NCBI GenBank assembly: GCA_935421135.1
Contig: OW285187.1
Span: 23,002,429 to 23,066,428, forward strand
Source: Bugulina stolonifera
Lineage: Eukaryota > Bryozoa > Gymnolaemata > Cheilostomatida > Bugulidae
Reading direction: 5' to 3'
DNA: 64,000 nt
Positions 1 through 21,897 of the stretch are shown here, in pieces. Each line of letters opens with the position of its first letter. Positions within the stretch are counted from its first letter, which is position 1. Both the position numbers and the translations under genes were made by a program. Below the pieces are notes generated by a model, which worked only from the letters and a program-made list of their open reading frames with translations, made no database searches and had not been told where the DNA came from.

Positions 1-3000
1 CTTGTTTGTCATACCACACACCTTGTTTGTGTAGAAATTGAGTCTAGCTTTGCATATGAGTATACTATCCATAGAGGAAGGTAGGTTTCGATTCACCAGC
101 TTGGTAATGAGGTCGGCAGCCTGACTATAGTCCCCAAACCAAGTCACAGCTTCTATGTGCATCAAGTCTATAGAAGGTGGCAGCAGTGTCCCAGGTAACA
201 ACTTCTTAGCCAACACACACACCTCAATCAGCTTATTATACTACAAAGAGTATGTGACTAGTACATGTACATGTTATATATATTGTCTTATCTGCGATAC
301 ATGTTGTACATTGTGAATACATATAGGCACACTAGTATTCTAACGTTCAAAATGTCTCTACAGAGTTAGGTTAATCAATTATGATCATTTGAAGATATTA
401 TCTACCACATCAAACAAATATTACATTCACATATAGTTTAGCTGGTAGAAATAGCCACCATGTAATCAGTAAGACTGGTTATTCCACCACTTACACGTTT
501 AGACAGACAGAACACACTGGAAACAATGTCCAAACACTCGGCTGTCTTCTGTTCACTACACAGACTACTACCTCCTTCCTCCACAACTTCCTTCCACAGG
601 CTAATAGCTGAGACAAGTGGCTGCTGCATCTGTGACTCTGACTTGTATGTGGTAGCAGGTGCTTGGTAGTCACTAAGTGTCAAGGCAGCAGTGACACTTG
701 GCTGCAGGTAGAACAGAATTAACAAATACTCCACAAGTACGTTACACATATTGTGATATATCATCACATACACTGTATTTATAAGACAAGTAATATATAC
801 TATATATGTATAAATGGATAGGCAATATTTAAACAGAATAAGTGCATACCATTGCACAGAAGTCATTGTAAGCCATTAGGTATTTCCACACATATATCTG
901 GGCTTTAATGTCATTACATCGGGCAGATGTGTTTCCCTGCAGTTCAGTCAAACCTTTCCCAATGGACTCCTCAGCAACTCTGTAAAATATTATAATATGG
1001 TGCTCTGAATACTGTTGCAGTCTCTATACATACCATACTGGCAATTCAATTTTAGTTCTGAACAAAAAGAAGTTCTATCACAATATAAAATGACCAATAC
1101 AAACTTATATTCAATATATTATATATATGTACATATACATTGTTCATACCCGTATACAAATATATTGTAGCTTATGACTAACAAACTCATTCTTGTATTC
1201 TATATATTGTGTATGAGACCATTGCAGCTGATGTCCACAATCTAATAGACTTGTACACTTGAGAACACAACTCCCATGACAGCGCACCAGGTATGTATAT
1301 TATATATTATATTATACATAATATGTACTTACTGCAGGTCTTTGCTTAGCATGATATGTAGTTCAGCCTGACACAGGTGGTAAAGTGCCCTATGACTAGC
1401 AGACACAGCTCTCCTTCTCATCTCATCCAGTAATGCCTTCATGTCATCATAATATTCCACTCTGTGAAAATATAGAGCAGAAAACTCCAAAGTGTAAACA
1501 CTAGTTCCATTAGATTATTAAGCAAGTAAGAGGGACAACTTCCATTTATGTATAAATTATAGAGCTTGATAGAAGAAATTATTTAATTGTGACCTAATAA
1601 ACATATATGGTGGAAGACAACGTATTTAGCTAAACAGCAAATTGCAATATTAACAGAAATGTACTAAAAATCACCAAAACTTCTCTTTAAATTTTAATCA
1701 GAAGTGATGAAGTGTATAATATAATACATAACCTTAGACGGAATTTGTTGAAGCGAAAAGGAGATTGCGCTCCCTGTTCTATTGTAGCAGTGGTTATGTA
1801 GAGGTACTATATGTATATAAAATATATATACTGTAGCAGTAGGAGCAGTTGTGTATAGGTACAATGTATATACAATATATAGCAGTAGTTGTTATGTAAA
1901 GGTAATATAGAAGCTCACCTGAAAGTGTACTCGCTGTACTCTCTGTACAGTAAGTCGATCACCTCGTCCTTGTTAGCAGCCTTTCCATGACAATCCAGGG
2001 CAAGTGTTCTGTCAACATCAAACACATTAACAATTCTGTGCTGTCTGTACTGATAGAAGACTCCCAAGGATACACATAATATATAATATGCATTACCATC
2101 TATTGCTAGATCGTGACACCATGAATCACCAACCTGGTGGAAATGGAGTCGTCTCCAGCTTGTCTGGCTCTCTTCTTGATCTTACACCAGTCGGAGAGTC
2201 GTGTATACCAGTATTTCCTGTCTAGTTTACTGGCTAGGGCTATATACGCATCAGATGCATCCTTGTACAAACCTCGCTCTAATAGCTGATAGTATAGTAA
2301 CTTATGTAGAGACATCCCTACCTCCTACCAAGGAATGTTAACAGTTGCTGGGTATACATATTATTCAAAGTAATAGTTGATATTCATCATCGTGTACATC
2401 ATATAAACATGAAAGGTTGTATTTTTCATCACTTACAGTCACTGATCCCCCACACTACTTATACATGTAAAATGCCTACTGAATCTAGTGTGTAGCATCA
2501 TACAGTAGGTCTACCATTCAGATATAGCTATAATACCCAGTCATTGAAACACATGATTATATTAATATTGTAACTTGGTCAAAACTAGCAAAGAGAGTAA
2601 GACAATACAAGACTAATGAGACATGGATGAGTCATAACTGTTGTCAGCCTTACATCTACCTAAATCACACAACAAACTGTACCAGAATAGTATATAGTGT
2701 TTTCGCAACCTCCTGGACCGGCCTCCGACACAAATATAAATTCCAAGATGGCTGGTCGGTCTAGGCCGAAGAGGCTATTGACCTGGGATTTTGTTTGGTT
2801 GGAGGAAACCATCTCTAGCTCATCAGCAAACCCAGGATTTTCCGTTTGGCCCCGGTAGGTTTGTTTGTGACCCTGGTACAGAAGTGGGCCAGAAAATTTG
2901 TGAGCAGGTTGGCCTGTGCCTGAAATGTAGGTCGTGGAGACACTAATAGTACTCTTTATACATGTACATACCACGCTATCATCTGTGACTAGATTAAAAG

Positions 3001-6000
3001 CAGATATGCCCAACATTTTTATAGCTTCTATGTCTTCTTTCTCAAGCTTGTCTTTGGGACCAAAGTGCTGGACTATTCTCCCTACGTCAGCAACTGTAGA
3101 AATAATAGAGTTTAGTTGTGCTGTAATCACACATGTTGGTGACTGAATCAGTTAGGAATCCCTACATTCAAAGTCAGCGCCAGAGTAAACAGGTAGAAAA
3201 TTGATTTAATCAAATGAATTCTAGAGTACATAAACAATGGTATACAGATGTCAGCTATGGTGACTGATATAAACATAGTGGTGAGAGTTTGGGGTAATTT
3301 TCCATATCTACTGCATTTGTATCAAACACACATCTCTCAACTGCCATTTTAAACCAGCTTAGATCAAGTTACTCAATCACACAGCTTGATACTTACTGAT
3401 ATCTTTCACTCTTTCCGTCTCTTGACTGTATCTCCCCATATCCATAGTGGACAGTAGACCAGTCTCAGGGGAGAGGAGGTCTGACACAGTATACCTGAAG
3501 GTCACACTACTTAGTATATCACTAGTTAGTCTAAGTAGTGTACCCAGTCCATACAGCTCTCTGGATACACACTGAGCTCTATGTGATTTATCAGCCTCCA
3601 GTTCGTACAGCTTCCTATATACACGTATATATGACAACGATTACCGACACAAGTTCAAACACTTATATGTGAAATTACATAATAACTAAACATTGCGTCT
3701 AGTAGAAAGTAAAAAGATTGAGGAACATAGTGTATACTATAATAATGCTTCAGTTAATGTCCTCCAAACTTCATAGAGACTTCAACTATTACAGATCAGT
3801 TGCATACATGGGCACCCACAAGCCATTGATCATAAAAAAGAAGTTGTCCTCTCTTAAACATGAGACTAGAACTGGGAGAGGACAACGTCTTTTTACGATC
3901 CTCAGCTTGTGAAATGTTCATGGCACTATATACCAACATGGAGTAAGCATACCATTCATGTGAGGAGTATTACTAAGAGTATAACATGTGTGAGAGGCAG
4001 CAGATATGGAGTACCTGTTCATGTGAATGTCAGCCACAAGTAAATCCTTCCACGTCAACAGTATTTGCTGCGAGTTGCTCCTGTTATTGTATATAAGTTT
4101 AGTACATCTGTGCAGAACGAGGGCCACACCCTGCAGTTCCATTGGCTTATCACACTTGTCTAAGAGCTGAATAACGTTATGGGATACAGAGCTTGGAACC
4201 GAAGAGTTAGATTTGACACTGTGGTAAGAGTCAATGAGCAGCTGGCAGAGCTCACCATAGTATTCAACACCAGCTGGAACCTGAAATATAGAATGTTTAG
4301 AGAGTGGTATGAACATAATTATGAGTATAAAGTCGACAGCGCGCAAATAGAGGCACATGTGTACATGAGATAACCATTGTGAAAGAAAGTATAGGCCGCA
4401 GTGCCATGAAGGCAAAACAAGTTAACAAAAACATACATAAAACATAGAAGATATTATGGTCACATCAAAAACCAATTATCAAACTGTACAACCCATGTAA
4501 ACACTCATTCACTGTCAACACTCGAGAATAACTGAGGAGAAATGACCACAGCAACTTAGCACAGAGTCGTGAATATATGGAGTAGTATGCATACCTGTAG
4601 TTTCTGCGAAGGTTGGTTGGAGTAAAGAGCTTCTAGACAGCCGATGAAAAGAGAAAGATGTTTCCATGTGTGTGACTCACAGTTCCTGGCTATACTCACA
4701 TCTGTTGTACTCCTCATCTCGCATAATCTCTTCAGCACGCTCTCCTTCTTTGCAACCGAACCTGGCAAACTGCCAGCTACTGTGATATATATCTGGTGTG
4801 GTAGTTTAGAGCAATGAGCTTCCGACCCACCAGCAACAGCTAGCTTCAGTGCCATCATACGCTCTTCAAATTCTCTATCGCTAGACGATTCGTTGACTCC
4901 GCTATGTTTATTCCAGAGGTTCTTGTAAACATGTCCAACTATAGAGAGCCTGTCCTGGGGTAGCTTATCTAAGCAAGGGTCTAACACTATGGACAGCAGT
5001 AACTCACACAATCCCTTGCACACAGCGTGAGCCCCCTAAAAGAAATGAAACTCTATCAGCTGGTGGATGATTTAATAGGTATTATTGTGAGTCATTACTA
5101 TCAATTGTAAGTTACTACAATTTTACACATAAATTAATTGTATGACGAAATGGCTGTTTCAGTTAGACCAGTAACCTGAATGAACCTTTCGGAGGAACAA
5201 TAGGCACACTTGAAGTCCTTTGTGGAAAGTGAAACATTGAATAATATTATTATTGCATGCACTTGGCAATAAGGTACAATAATAGAGCTAGATACCCTGT
5301 GTATAATTATATAGTTTGTTTATAAACAATACGTTTTATGAACATTATAACTAGAGCCTAAAAAGTTTAGGTACATTGGTTCCATATATTCAATGCAACC
5401 ACATCTGTATAATGAAACTCAATCTACCTGACATACACATGATAATAATGACCAAGTACAGAATGGTACAGGTTTGGTATAATAGTACCGCAAGTAGGCT
5501 CTTCACAGAAAGATGTGAGAGTATCTTGGCCATGTTTATCTTGAGTTTAGAATCCATCTTAGACCAGTTGTTTTGTTTGAGGAAGCCATCAGAGCAGAGT
5601 ATGATCAGTGGATTAACATGGAGGTCAGGGTCAGTGATGTCACCATAGATAGTGTTGAGCTTTTGAAGAAGGAGACACAGAGGCTTCAGGTTTTCCACTT
5701 TGGTCCCCACTGAGGCCTGAGAAAGGAAAAGTCCATCAATAAAGCAAACAATCCAGCTACAGCTTGAGTGACGAATAACAGCAATGTAGGCCTAACCATA
5801 GTTGGCGGTAAGAAATGTGTACAACTAAAAGATACAATTTTAGATATACTGGTAGTTTACCCAGCTAGTGACTATGCAAAGGCCTGATAATTCAAATTGC
5901 TGCTATTGGACAACCCAGTAGGCACACCTCCTGATGACAAATGTTGCCTATTGTGGTCAGTGAAACTAGGCACTGTAAAAGTCATCTTCAATCATTTAGC

Positions 6001-6285
6001 GGTTGTCTCCTTTCGCTATATAAAGTTCTCCAATTTGCTGGGAGGATAACTCCAACTAATTTTTGCCTTCTGAAATAGGTCAACATTGTACTTTCTGTCG
6101 TATTTCAACATAGCAGCCTGAGGTCATAAAACTAATGTATGAGAATTATAATCTCTGCTTTAATTTAAGTGCATATATCGGAATTTCTCACCTTAACAAG
6201 TTTTGACACATTATCCCACTCTTCACTTGAGGTCTTTGAATTCAAACGGCATACAACAGATTTGTCCATGTTGTCAAATGTTGCG
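1..6285 (-). CDS. Separase-like protein, N-terminal part (3' end beyond left edge)
   Basis: Separase is the cysteine protease that cuts cohesin at anaphase; only its long helical N-terminal region is in this window, so no catalytic His/Cys is visible. Coding exons read on the minus strand, in order: 6192-6285 (ATG at 6269), about 6067-6117 (donor uncertain, possibly GC), 5507-5716, 4595-5035, 4015-4280, 3397-3614, 2972-3093, 2134-2324, 1919-2008, 1333-1461, 850-979, 495-701, 1-240. Phases agree across the junctions and give roughly 790 residues. The protein is alpha-helical and TPR-like. The stretch around 495-701 (ISLWKEVVEEG, then a helix leading into ALxxxKKLLPG-type sequence) resembles the ALALWKELL region of human separase, and the preceding exon resembles the segment just before it. 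I recall this similarity from the family; it was not searched. No in-frame stop precedes the chosen ATG in its exon, so an upstream exon is possible. Naming is moderately sure; the gene itself is well supported. Confidence 0.7.
2660..2935. other. GC-richer intron block, possible old repeat
   Basis: This part of a separase-like intron is richer in G and C than its surroundings and holds an internal near-duplicate (a CCTGGGATTTTGTTTGG-like segment near 2790 and a related copy near 2830). No splice-consistent exon was found in it. It may be a decayed repeat; no second copy was seen in the window. Confidence 0.25.
3807..3922. repeat. Hairpin MITE-like element, copy 1
   Basis: Two imperfect inverted arms of about 45 bp flank a short loop. 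The left arm begins CATGGGCAC, runs through CAAGC and TTGATC, and ends AAGTTGTCCTCTC. The right arm begins GAGAGGACAAC and ends GCTTGTGAAATGTTCATG. A related copy lies at 20797-20905. It sits in an intron of the separase-like gene. No coding capacity. Confidence 0.6.
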
Positions 6286-6388
6286 CTAAAACAATATAGC
6301 TCAGTATTTAAACATGCAAGCAATTAATATGTAAAACACCACAACTATACAATTAGTATAGATTTTAGAAGGATTTTAGAGGAAGAAA

Positions 6389-6462
6389 TTCCAAAATTGA
6401 CCGAAACTAATCAAAAAGCTGAATAACTTGTTGTATAGTACTTGCCTAGAGCTATTCAAAAA
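6389..6462 (+). repeat. 74-bp dispersed repeat, copy 1
   Basis: Starts TTCCAAAATTGACC and ends AGAGCTATTCAAAAA. A second copy with only a few differences and the same length lies at 17348-17421. Neither copy is coding. Confidence 0.7.
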
Positions 6463-7488
6463 CTAATTTTTTAATTTTAGATAAAATTAATAGGCCTAAT
6501 AATAATTTTTACTTATTACATAGGCTGATGATTTTGATGATTAGCATGAAATTAAAATATTAATATCATGATATGCGTGTAATAATATAGTTGTATTATA
6601 ATAATAATAATTAATAATATCATAATAATACTAACTTAACTTCTCATTTAAATCATTTTTTCAACTTTTGCTATTAATAGTATTTAATATAAATGGAAGT
6701 AATTTATTTATTTATATCTATATGTTATCATTACCTTTTAAATTTAATAAAATAAAACTATATTTCATAATATTTTAATTTATAGCACAAGTCATAAGAC
6801 ATAATGATAAATAATTAACAATTATTATTTTATAATAATTATAATAAAATATTAGAAAAATTTTAAATTCAAATGTTTTAATCAGTTAACTTCACTTTAT
6901 ATTTATTAAGGTAGTTTAGTAAGTAGTAGCAAGGAGCTTCTTACTCCTTAGTAGTAGCAACCTGTTCCTGTATTTAAATTTATGTAATGTAGGCTAATAA
7001 AATCAAATGACAAAATCAAATGCACATTAAATTAATATCATTTCATATGCCTATACTTGCAGGCTAAATTGTTTGAGCAGCTAATATAATTATAATTATA
7101 TGATTTGATTTTATCCAGTAGAATTTCAACATGAATAAACTTTAAAAAAAAATAAATAAACTAAAATTATATTATTTTCATTTTTGATTTTAAAAATAAA
7201 AATTATTATCATTACGATTATGTTATCCAATCTTTATCTTAATCTCGTTCTCTAGCGGCCGTATACACACTAGCTTTTATTTAAAAATACGAATTTGTTC
7301 TACTCACTCCACAGCCCAGATTAATCAGGAAGGGAGAACAACAACACACTGTAAGTGTAAATGACACTATTACTGTTCACACTTGGCATCCAAAAAAACT
7401 GAACCAAAATTCGACCTATCCGCTCGAAATGACTGGTTCATTTTATTGGCCAATACTGAGCCAATAAGAATGCACTAAAATATGATTT

Positions 7489-7551
7489 CGTGACTAGGTT
7501 AATCATTCAGCCAAAAGAGGACAACTCCGTTTGAAAATGATTAGTCACTGA
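7489..7551. repeat. Short hairpin with GAGGACAACTCC loop
   Basis: Inverted arms GTGACTAGGTTAATCATT and AATGATTAGTCAC enclose AAAAGAGGACAACTCC. The loop carries the same GAGGACAAC core seen at the inner ends of the hairpin elements at 3807 and 20797, so it may be a related or truncated element. Confidence 0.4.
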
Positions 7552-8858
7552 CTTACATGTACGTGATTGTACAAGTACAATGAACATAATATATTATACT
7601 ACATAGGTAGCACAAGCAATCTTGATTATTGAATTGAATAACAAAATTAAGATAGAATAAAAAACAGCACATTGATAGACAACAGAACACCAATTCTACA
7701 TTTCATTCATACTCTAGTCAGAAGTCAGTACAGTGTGTTATATATTATATAATATTATAAAGACACAGAAAATATGTGGAATTGCCATCTACAATCTACA
7801 TGTATTTATATACTATGTATACAGAAATAGAATGGTAATTTACATGTACATGTAGAGCCAACTTATTTTAGTGATAGATAAAGAATTCAATAACTTGGTT
7901 GTTACACCATTTAGACATTTACAAATATGTGTCTTCAAATTTTTATACGAGTAGAATTTCTGATGCTTACGCTAGACAGTAGAAAAGGATAATCTTATTG
8001 TAAATTATTATTGCATTATTTGAACTGTAGGAGCAATAGAATACAATAATTTATTATATAACAGAATAAAAGACAGAATAGACAATCAAAGCACCTCATA
8101 TTGTGTTTACAGTTTATATAAATAATATTATTTTATAAACAATATAAAGTATTGCTATGTCGAATAATGAATATATTATGGATTTTATCATACATTGAGC
8201 TGTACATATTTAACAAAATATAGCCTTTTATAAAACGGTTTATGATTTGATCAAAATGTAATGCTATAAGAAGAGATACAAGGGTGATAAACAATTGTAC
8301 ACGACATATCAAACATATTACGATTATTTTACATAAGAAGTTTATTTAATATATGCATAACTATTGGCAATATATCAATGAAGTGTTTTAGAAATTCGTG
8401 AATAATGTAATTTACACTGGAAAACTTTTCAGAGAGTAGGAAATGCTCAAATAATGTATATCTAAGTAATAACGGCCAAAATGATTATCATATTGATTCA
8501 CTGCAGAGGACTATCATACATGTATAATACAATCATGAACAATTAAATAACATAATATACACTCTTGTTATACTATTATTGAAAAAGTTTGTCACCAGAT
8601 GGCGAATGATTCAAGAGAACAAAAAAGGCACACAGTATCACTTGCATAATAAGAGAGGATAACTCCTAAGTAAAACATACATGTACATGTGTTGTAATGC
8701 AATTCTGTACTAACATTGTGTAATATAGCGGTGCATAGTATACAGGGCAAAGAATGTACTGTGCATGATAATCAAAATGTTATATAAATGCATTCTGTAA
8801 TATGATTTAGTGGAGCAGTATCAAAGTGTTAAAATGATTCAGCCTTACCTCTTGTAAT

Positions 8859-18468
<9,610 letters not shown>

Positions 18469-20796
18469 TGGCTGCCCGTACGTTAACTACATCCTATTAA
18501 AGCACAGAGTAGATACAATCATGGGGTAATATGCCATAGCTCCCACTTCCTGTCTATGGTAAACTAAACTAGTATCAGGTGCTAACATGGAACAAAACTC
18601 CCGCTATAGAGGCCTATGACTTTGAGGTTAGCCTGGGTTCCAAGCTCTCCGAAAATAGTGGTGCTTATGCTAAAGGAAAAACTTGGAACTTTAACTCAAG
18701 CAACGATGGTCATCCCTTGCACGGGTGGATATGCATATACAAGCTGTGTACAAGTACAATGTATGTGTAGTAAATAATACATTATTATCCATAGCAATGC
18801 ATTACTTGCCATGATACTACATACTGTAGGTATAGTAGAGTGTAGACAATGTAGCCTACCTACATATTATTATTATGCATACATAATAATAATAGATAAC
18901 ACAGTGACTACATTCCTGGGATATCTTGCTTTAGTTGTAACTTATGGCAACCTATATATAATTGTGTGTTAGTAGGTACAAGGTAAATTTGGTAGTATAG
19001 TACTTCATAGAAATTGCACCTAAAATGGTGTTGGAGGGGATAACCACAGCCATTGCTAGTTTAATGTTTGTTTGTACAGTTTTTTTCATAAAGAGCCTGT
19101 TATTTAGTCAAATGACATTTTGGTGCACTGTATGAAAGTATATACACCGAAGATCCATTCAGTAAATAGTTGAACGTACTTTCTGCATATACAGCTACGT
19201 CAATAGAAACTACATTGGAGGTGTCAGTGTTACCCCCTAAGTATGCATGAGATGAGTTGCAAATGCATGTATAAGAAAATAGTAAATGACGTTAAAATCT
19301 GATATTACTAACTACTAATTAGACCCTGTTTGCAGCACTTGTGTGGTAACTACATGTACCTGCATAAAACTTACCTGGATGGAAATCACGGCACAAAACT
19401 TATTCCAAAAATTTGTGCATTTGGTCAACATTCAGCCTTATATAATCCACTGGTACATGTATATTACATGTTATGCATAGATAGTAAGTATTGTATTGAG
19501 ATATACTACAACTTTAGAAACACATGTAAATGATAGTTTACCAACCTGATGTTATTAACTGAGATAGAGCTGCAGATGTTCATAATCCCCACCTTCTTGT
19601 TATAATATTACTACTATTTACTATAGCAAATCTATTATAATAATGCACACACATGGAGCCACTAAAATACTATTCACAGCAATCTGCAATGCTACCAATT
19701 CATCAATAAAGCATATACACAGCTTAGTTGAGTAGCTATGAGAGATACAATGCCAATATTAGTTCCTTTTGATTGATACCTTTTGTTGATAGCCTGTAAT
19801 CATAAATCTATAGTCAATATAATTAGCATTGAACCATTGCCTAGTGATGTGATTAACCTCTCCGTAATGCCTGTATTATAGCCCTAGAGCAGCTAGACAA
19901 GGAACTGCTAACCAATAGCAATGCAGTCATACAATCAAGAGCAGTTAAATCCTACACGAACAAATATGTACCACACAAACAAGGGTAGACAAATCTTGCA
20001 ACTCCATATCAAGGTGTAAATTTATGGACTCTGCAGGAAACTGGCCAAATTGATTTTTTCAGTTATGCAGATGGGAAAAGTCTTGAACAATCAACATAGC
20101 CCAGATACATTCATTACTTCCATTCCTATAGTTAGTCTATTAGGATGGTGAGCAGCATATTATAAGTAAATACGTAAACCACAAATATATAGATACAGAA
20201 TATCAATGGGACTTGAATTTACTACCTCATCTTACAAGAATGTAGGGAATAGGATGAGTAGGCCTAATAGCAGGTTTAGAAGCCTACCTGGTTGTTGTCT
20301 AGATCAATTGGTATGTAAACCAATAAAAGTCACACATCCACGCTTGTGCTTCATTCATTTTATCTACAATACAAATGGGAAGTCACATGCCAAAGACACA
20401 CTACACAGTACGTCCCGAAAAGGTATCCTCACAGAATTTGGAGTTTTAGATAACAAACAACAGCCATAAGAAGACAATTTCCAAGTATGGTACATGATCC
20501 TCGAAGTCCGTGAACATAGCATTTGTTCACTAGTTTACTTTTGTTGCTGTGTTTTGCAATCTGTGCTACAAAGGTTTACAAGTTGCTGGGCTGTAGCGCT
20601 AGATGTGAAAATAAAACCATACATACATGTACCTGATAGTCATTTAGTCAAATGTAGATAGTAATATTCTAATTTCCAACCCTTTTAACACCAACTTTTC
20701 AGTTTACTACCTTGGAGATAAACCTAGGCTTCTACCTAACCTGAGTGAGAACACAACTCCATGTATGAGAATAGTTCTACCCACTAGTATATCAGG
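18469..20796. other. Intergenic region upstream of TESK
   Basis: Should contain the TESK promoter and any non-coding first exon on the minus strand. Short open frames here have no splice support, codon bias or recognisable domain. Nothing else identified. Confidence 0.5.
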
Positions 20797-20905
20797 CATG
20801 GGCACAAACAAGCTGTTGATCTTGGTAAGAAATTGTCCTCTCAACTTTTATTCCTCTCATAGAAATTGAAAGAGGACAACTTCTTATTATGACTAAAGCT
20901 GCCGA
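20797..20905. repeat. Hairpin MITE-like element, copy 2
   Basis: Left arm starts CATGGGCACAAACAAGC, contains TTGATC and ends AAATTGTCCTCTC. Right arm starts AGAGGACAACTTCTTATTA and ends near AAAGCTGCC. Same family as 3807-3922. It lies directly beside the 10-bp tandem array. Confidence 0.55.
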
Positions 20906-20920
20906 ATGTAATGGAGATGC

Positions 20921-21498
20921 ATGTACACGTATGTACACGTATGTACACGTATGTACACGTATGTACACGTATGTACACGTATGTACACGTATGTACACGT
21001 ATGTACACGTATGTACACGTATGTACACGTATGTACACGTATGTACACGTATGTACACGTATGTACACGTATGTACACGTATGTACACGTATGTACACGT
21101 ATGTACACGTATGTACACGTATGTACACGTATGTACACGTATGTACACGTATGTACACGTATGTACACGTATGTACACGTATGTACACGTATGTACACGT
21201 ATGTACACGTATGTACACGTATGTACACGTATGTACACGTATGTACACGTATGTACACGTATGTACACGTATGTACACGTATGTACACGTATGTACACGT
21301 ATGTACACGTATGTACACGTATGTACACGTATGTACACGTATGTACACGTATGTACACGTATGTACACGTATGTACACGTATGTACACGTATGTACACGT
21401 ATGTACACGTATGTACACGTATGTACACGTATGTACACGTATGTACACGTATGTACACGTATGTACACGTATGTACACGTATGTACACGTATGTACAC
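20921..21498. repeat. 10-bp tandem array, 57 perfect copies of ATGTACACGT
   Basis: Fifty-seven uninterrupted, identical copies of ATGTACACGT (20921-21490) plus 8 bases of a further copy. The unit contains the palindromes GTAC and ACGT. Because 10 is not a multiple of 3 and no phase makes a stop codon, the array is open in all six frames; the long frames of VHVCTRMYTY-like repeats on both strands are by-products and not genes. It lies between the TESK and TLCD4-like genes. Confidence 0.97.
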
Positions 21499-21897
21499 AT
21501 TAATTGCTTCCCTGTTAGACTCAGTTTTTACCAAAACGAAAACAGCTTAGAGCGTCTCTCAACTATATTTTATTGACCAGAACCAACCAATTATTGCTAT
21601 ACTATACTGATATGCTATGGATCAATACCGTCAGTAGGCTACATAACCTGTAGTAGACATAAAAAGTGACATTTTGATATGACAATATAAAAATAATTAT
21701 TTATAAAATTTTATCAGTTGTTACTAATTCCTTATTCAATTAGTATTTAACTATTATCACAACTAATAACAACTAATGTACATACACTGAATACATACAA
21801 TAAATTAATATACAACAAGAATTTACAAAATGACAAACTTTGGTAAGAAGAATGGCTAAACATTGGAATTATGCATAAATCAACAATATTTGAGTGA

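Larger units (their letters stand above)
6286..8858. other. AT-rich intergenic spacer
   Basis: This lies between the start of the separase-like gene and the stop of the TESK-like gene, both on the minus strand. Bases 6360-7250 are extremely AT-rich, with runs of TAATAATTATAA-like sequence. It contains one copy of the 74-bp dispersed repeat (6389-6462) and a short hairpin at about 7489-7551. It should also hold the separase-like promoter and the TESK 3' UTR. No supportable exon was found. Confidence 0.6.

Noticed and set aside
2660..3130. Long minus-strand frame of 156 codons
   Set aside because: Only 2972-3093 fits splice sites and phase; the rest reads through an intron.
3953..4014. Extension of the separase-like exon 4015-4280 to a donor at 3952
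   Set aside because: That donor leaves one base over and breaks phase with the next exon; the GTACTC donor at 4014 restores it.
20206..20469. Plus-strand frame of 87 codons upstream of TESK
   Set aside because: No recognisable domain, no splice signals in register and no compositional difference from the spacer.
20921..21498. CRISPR or telomeric array
   Set aside because: No spacers between copies, and the unit is unlike any telomere repeat I know; the host is an animal.
20792..21576. Six long open frames of VHVCTRMYTY-type repeats on both strands
   Set aside because: They are created by the stop-free 10-bp tandem array and differ only by phase; there is no splice, start or domain support.
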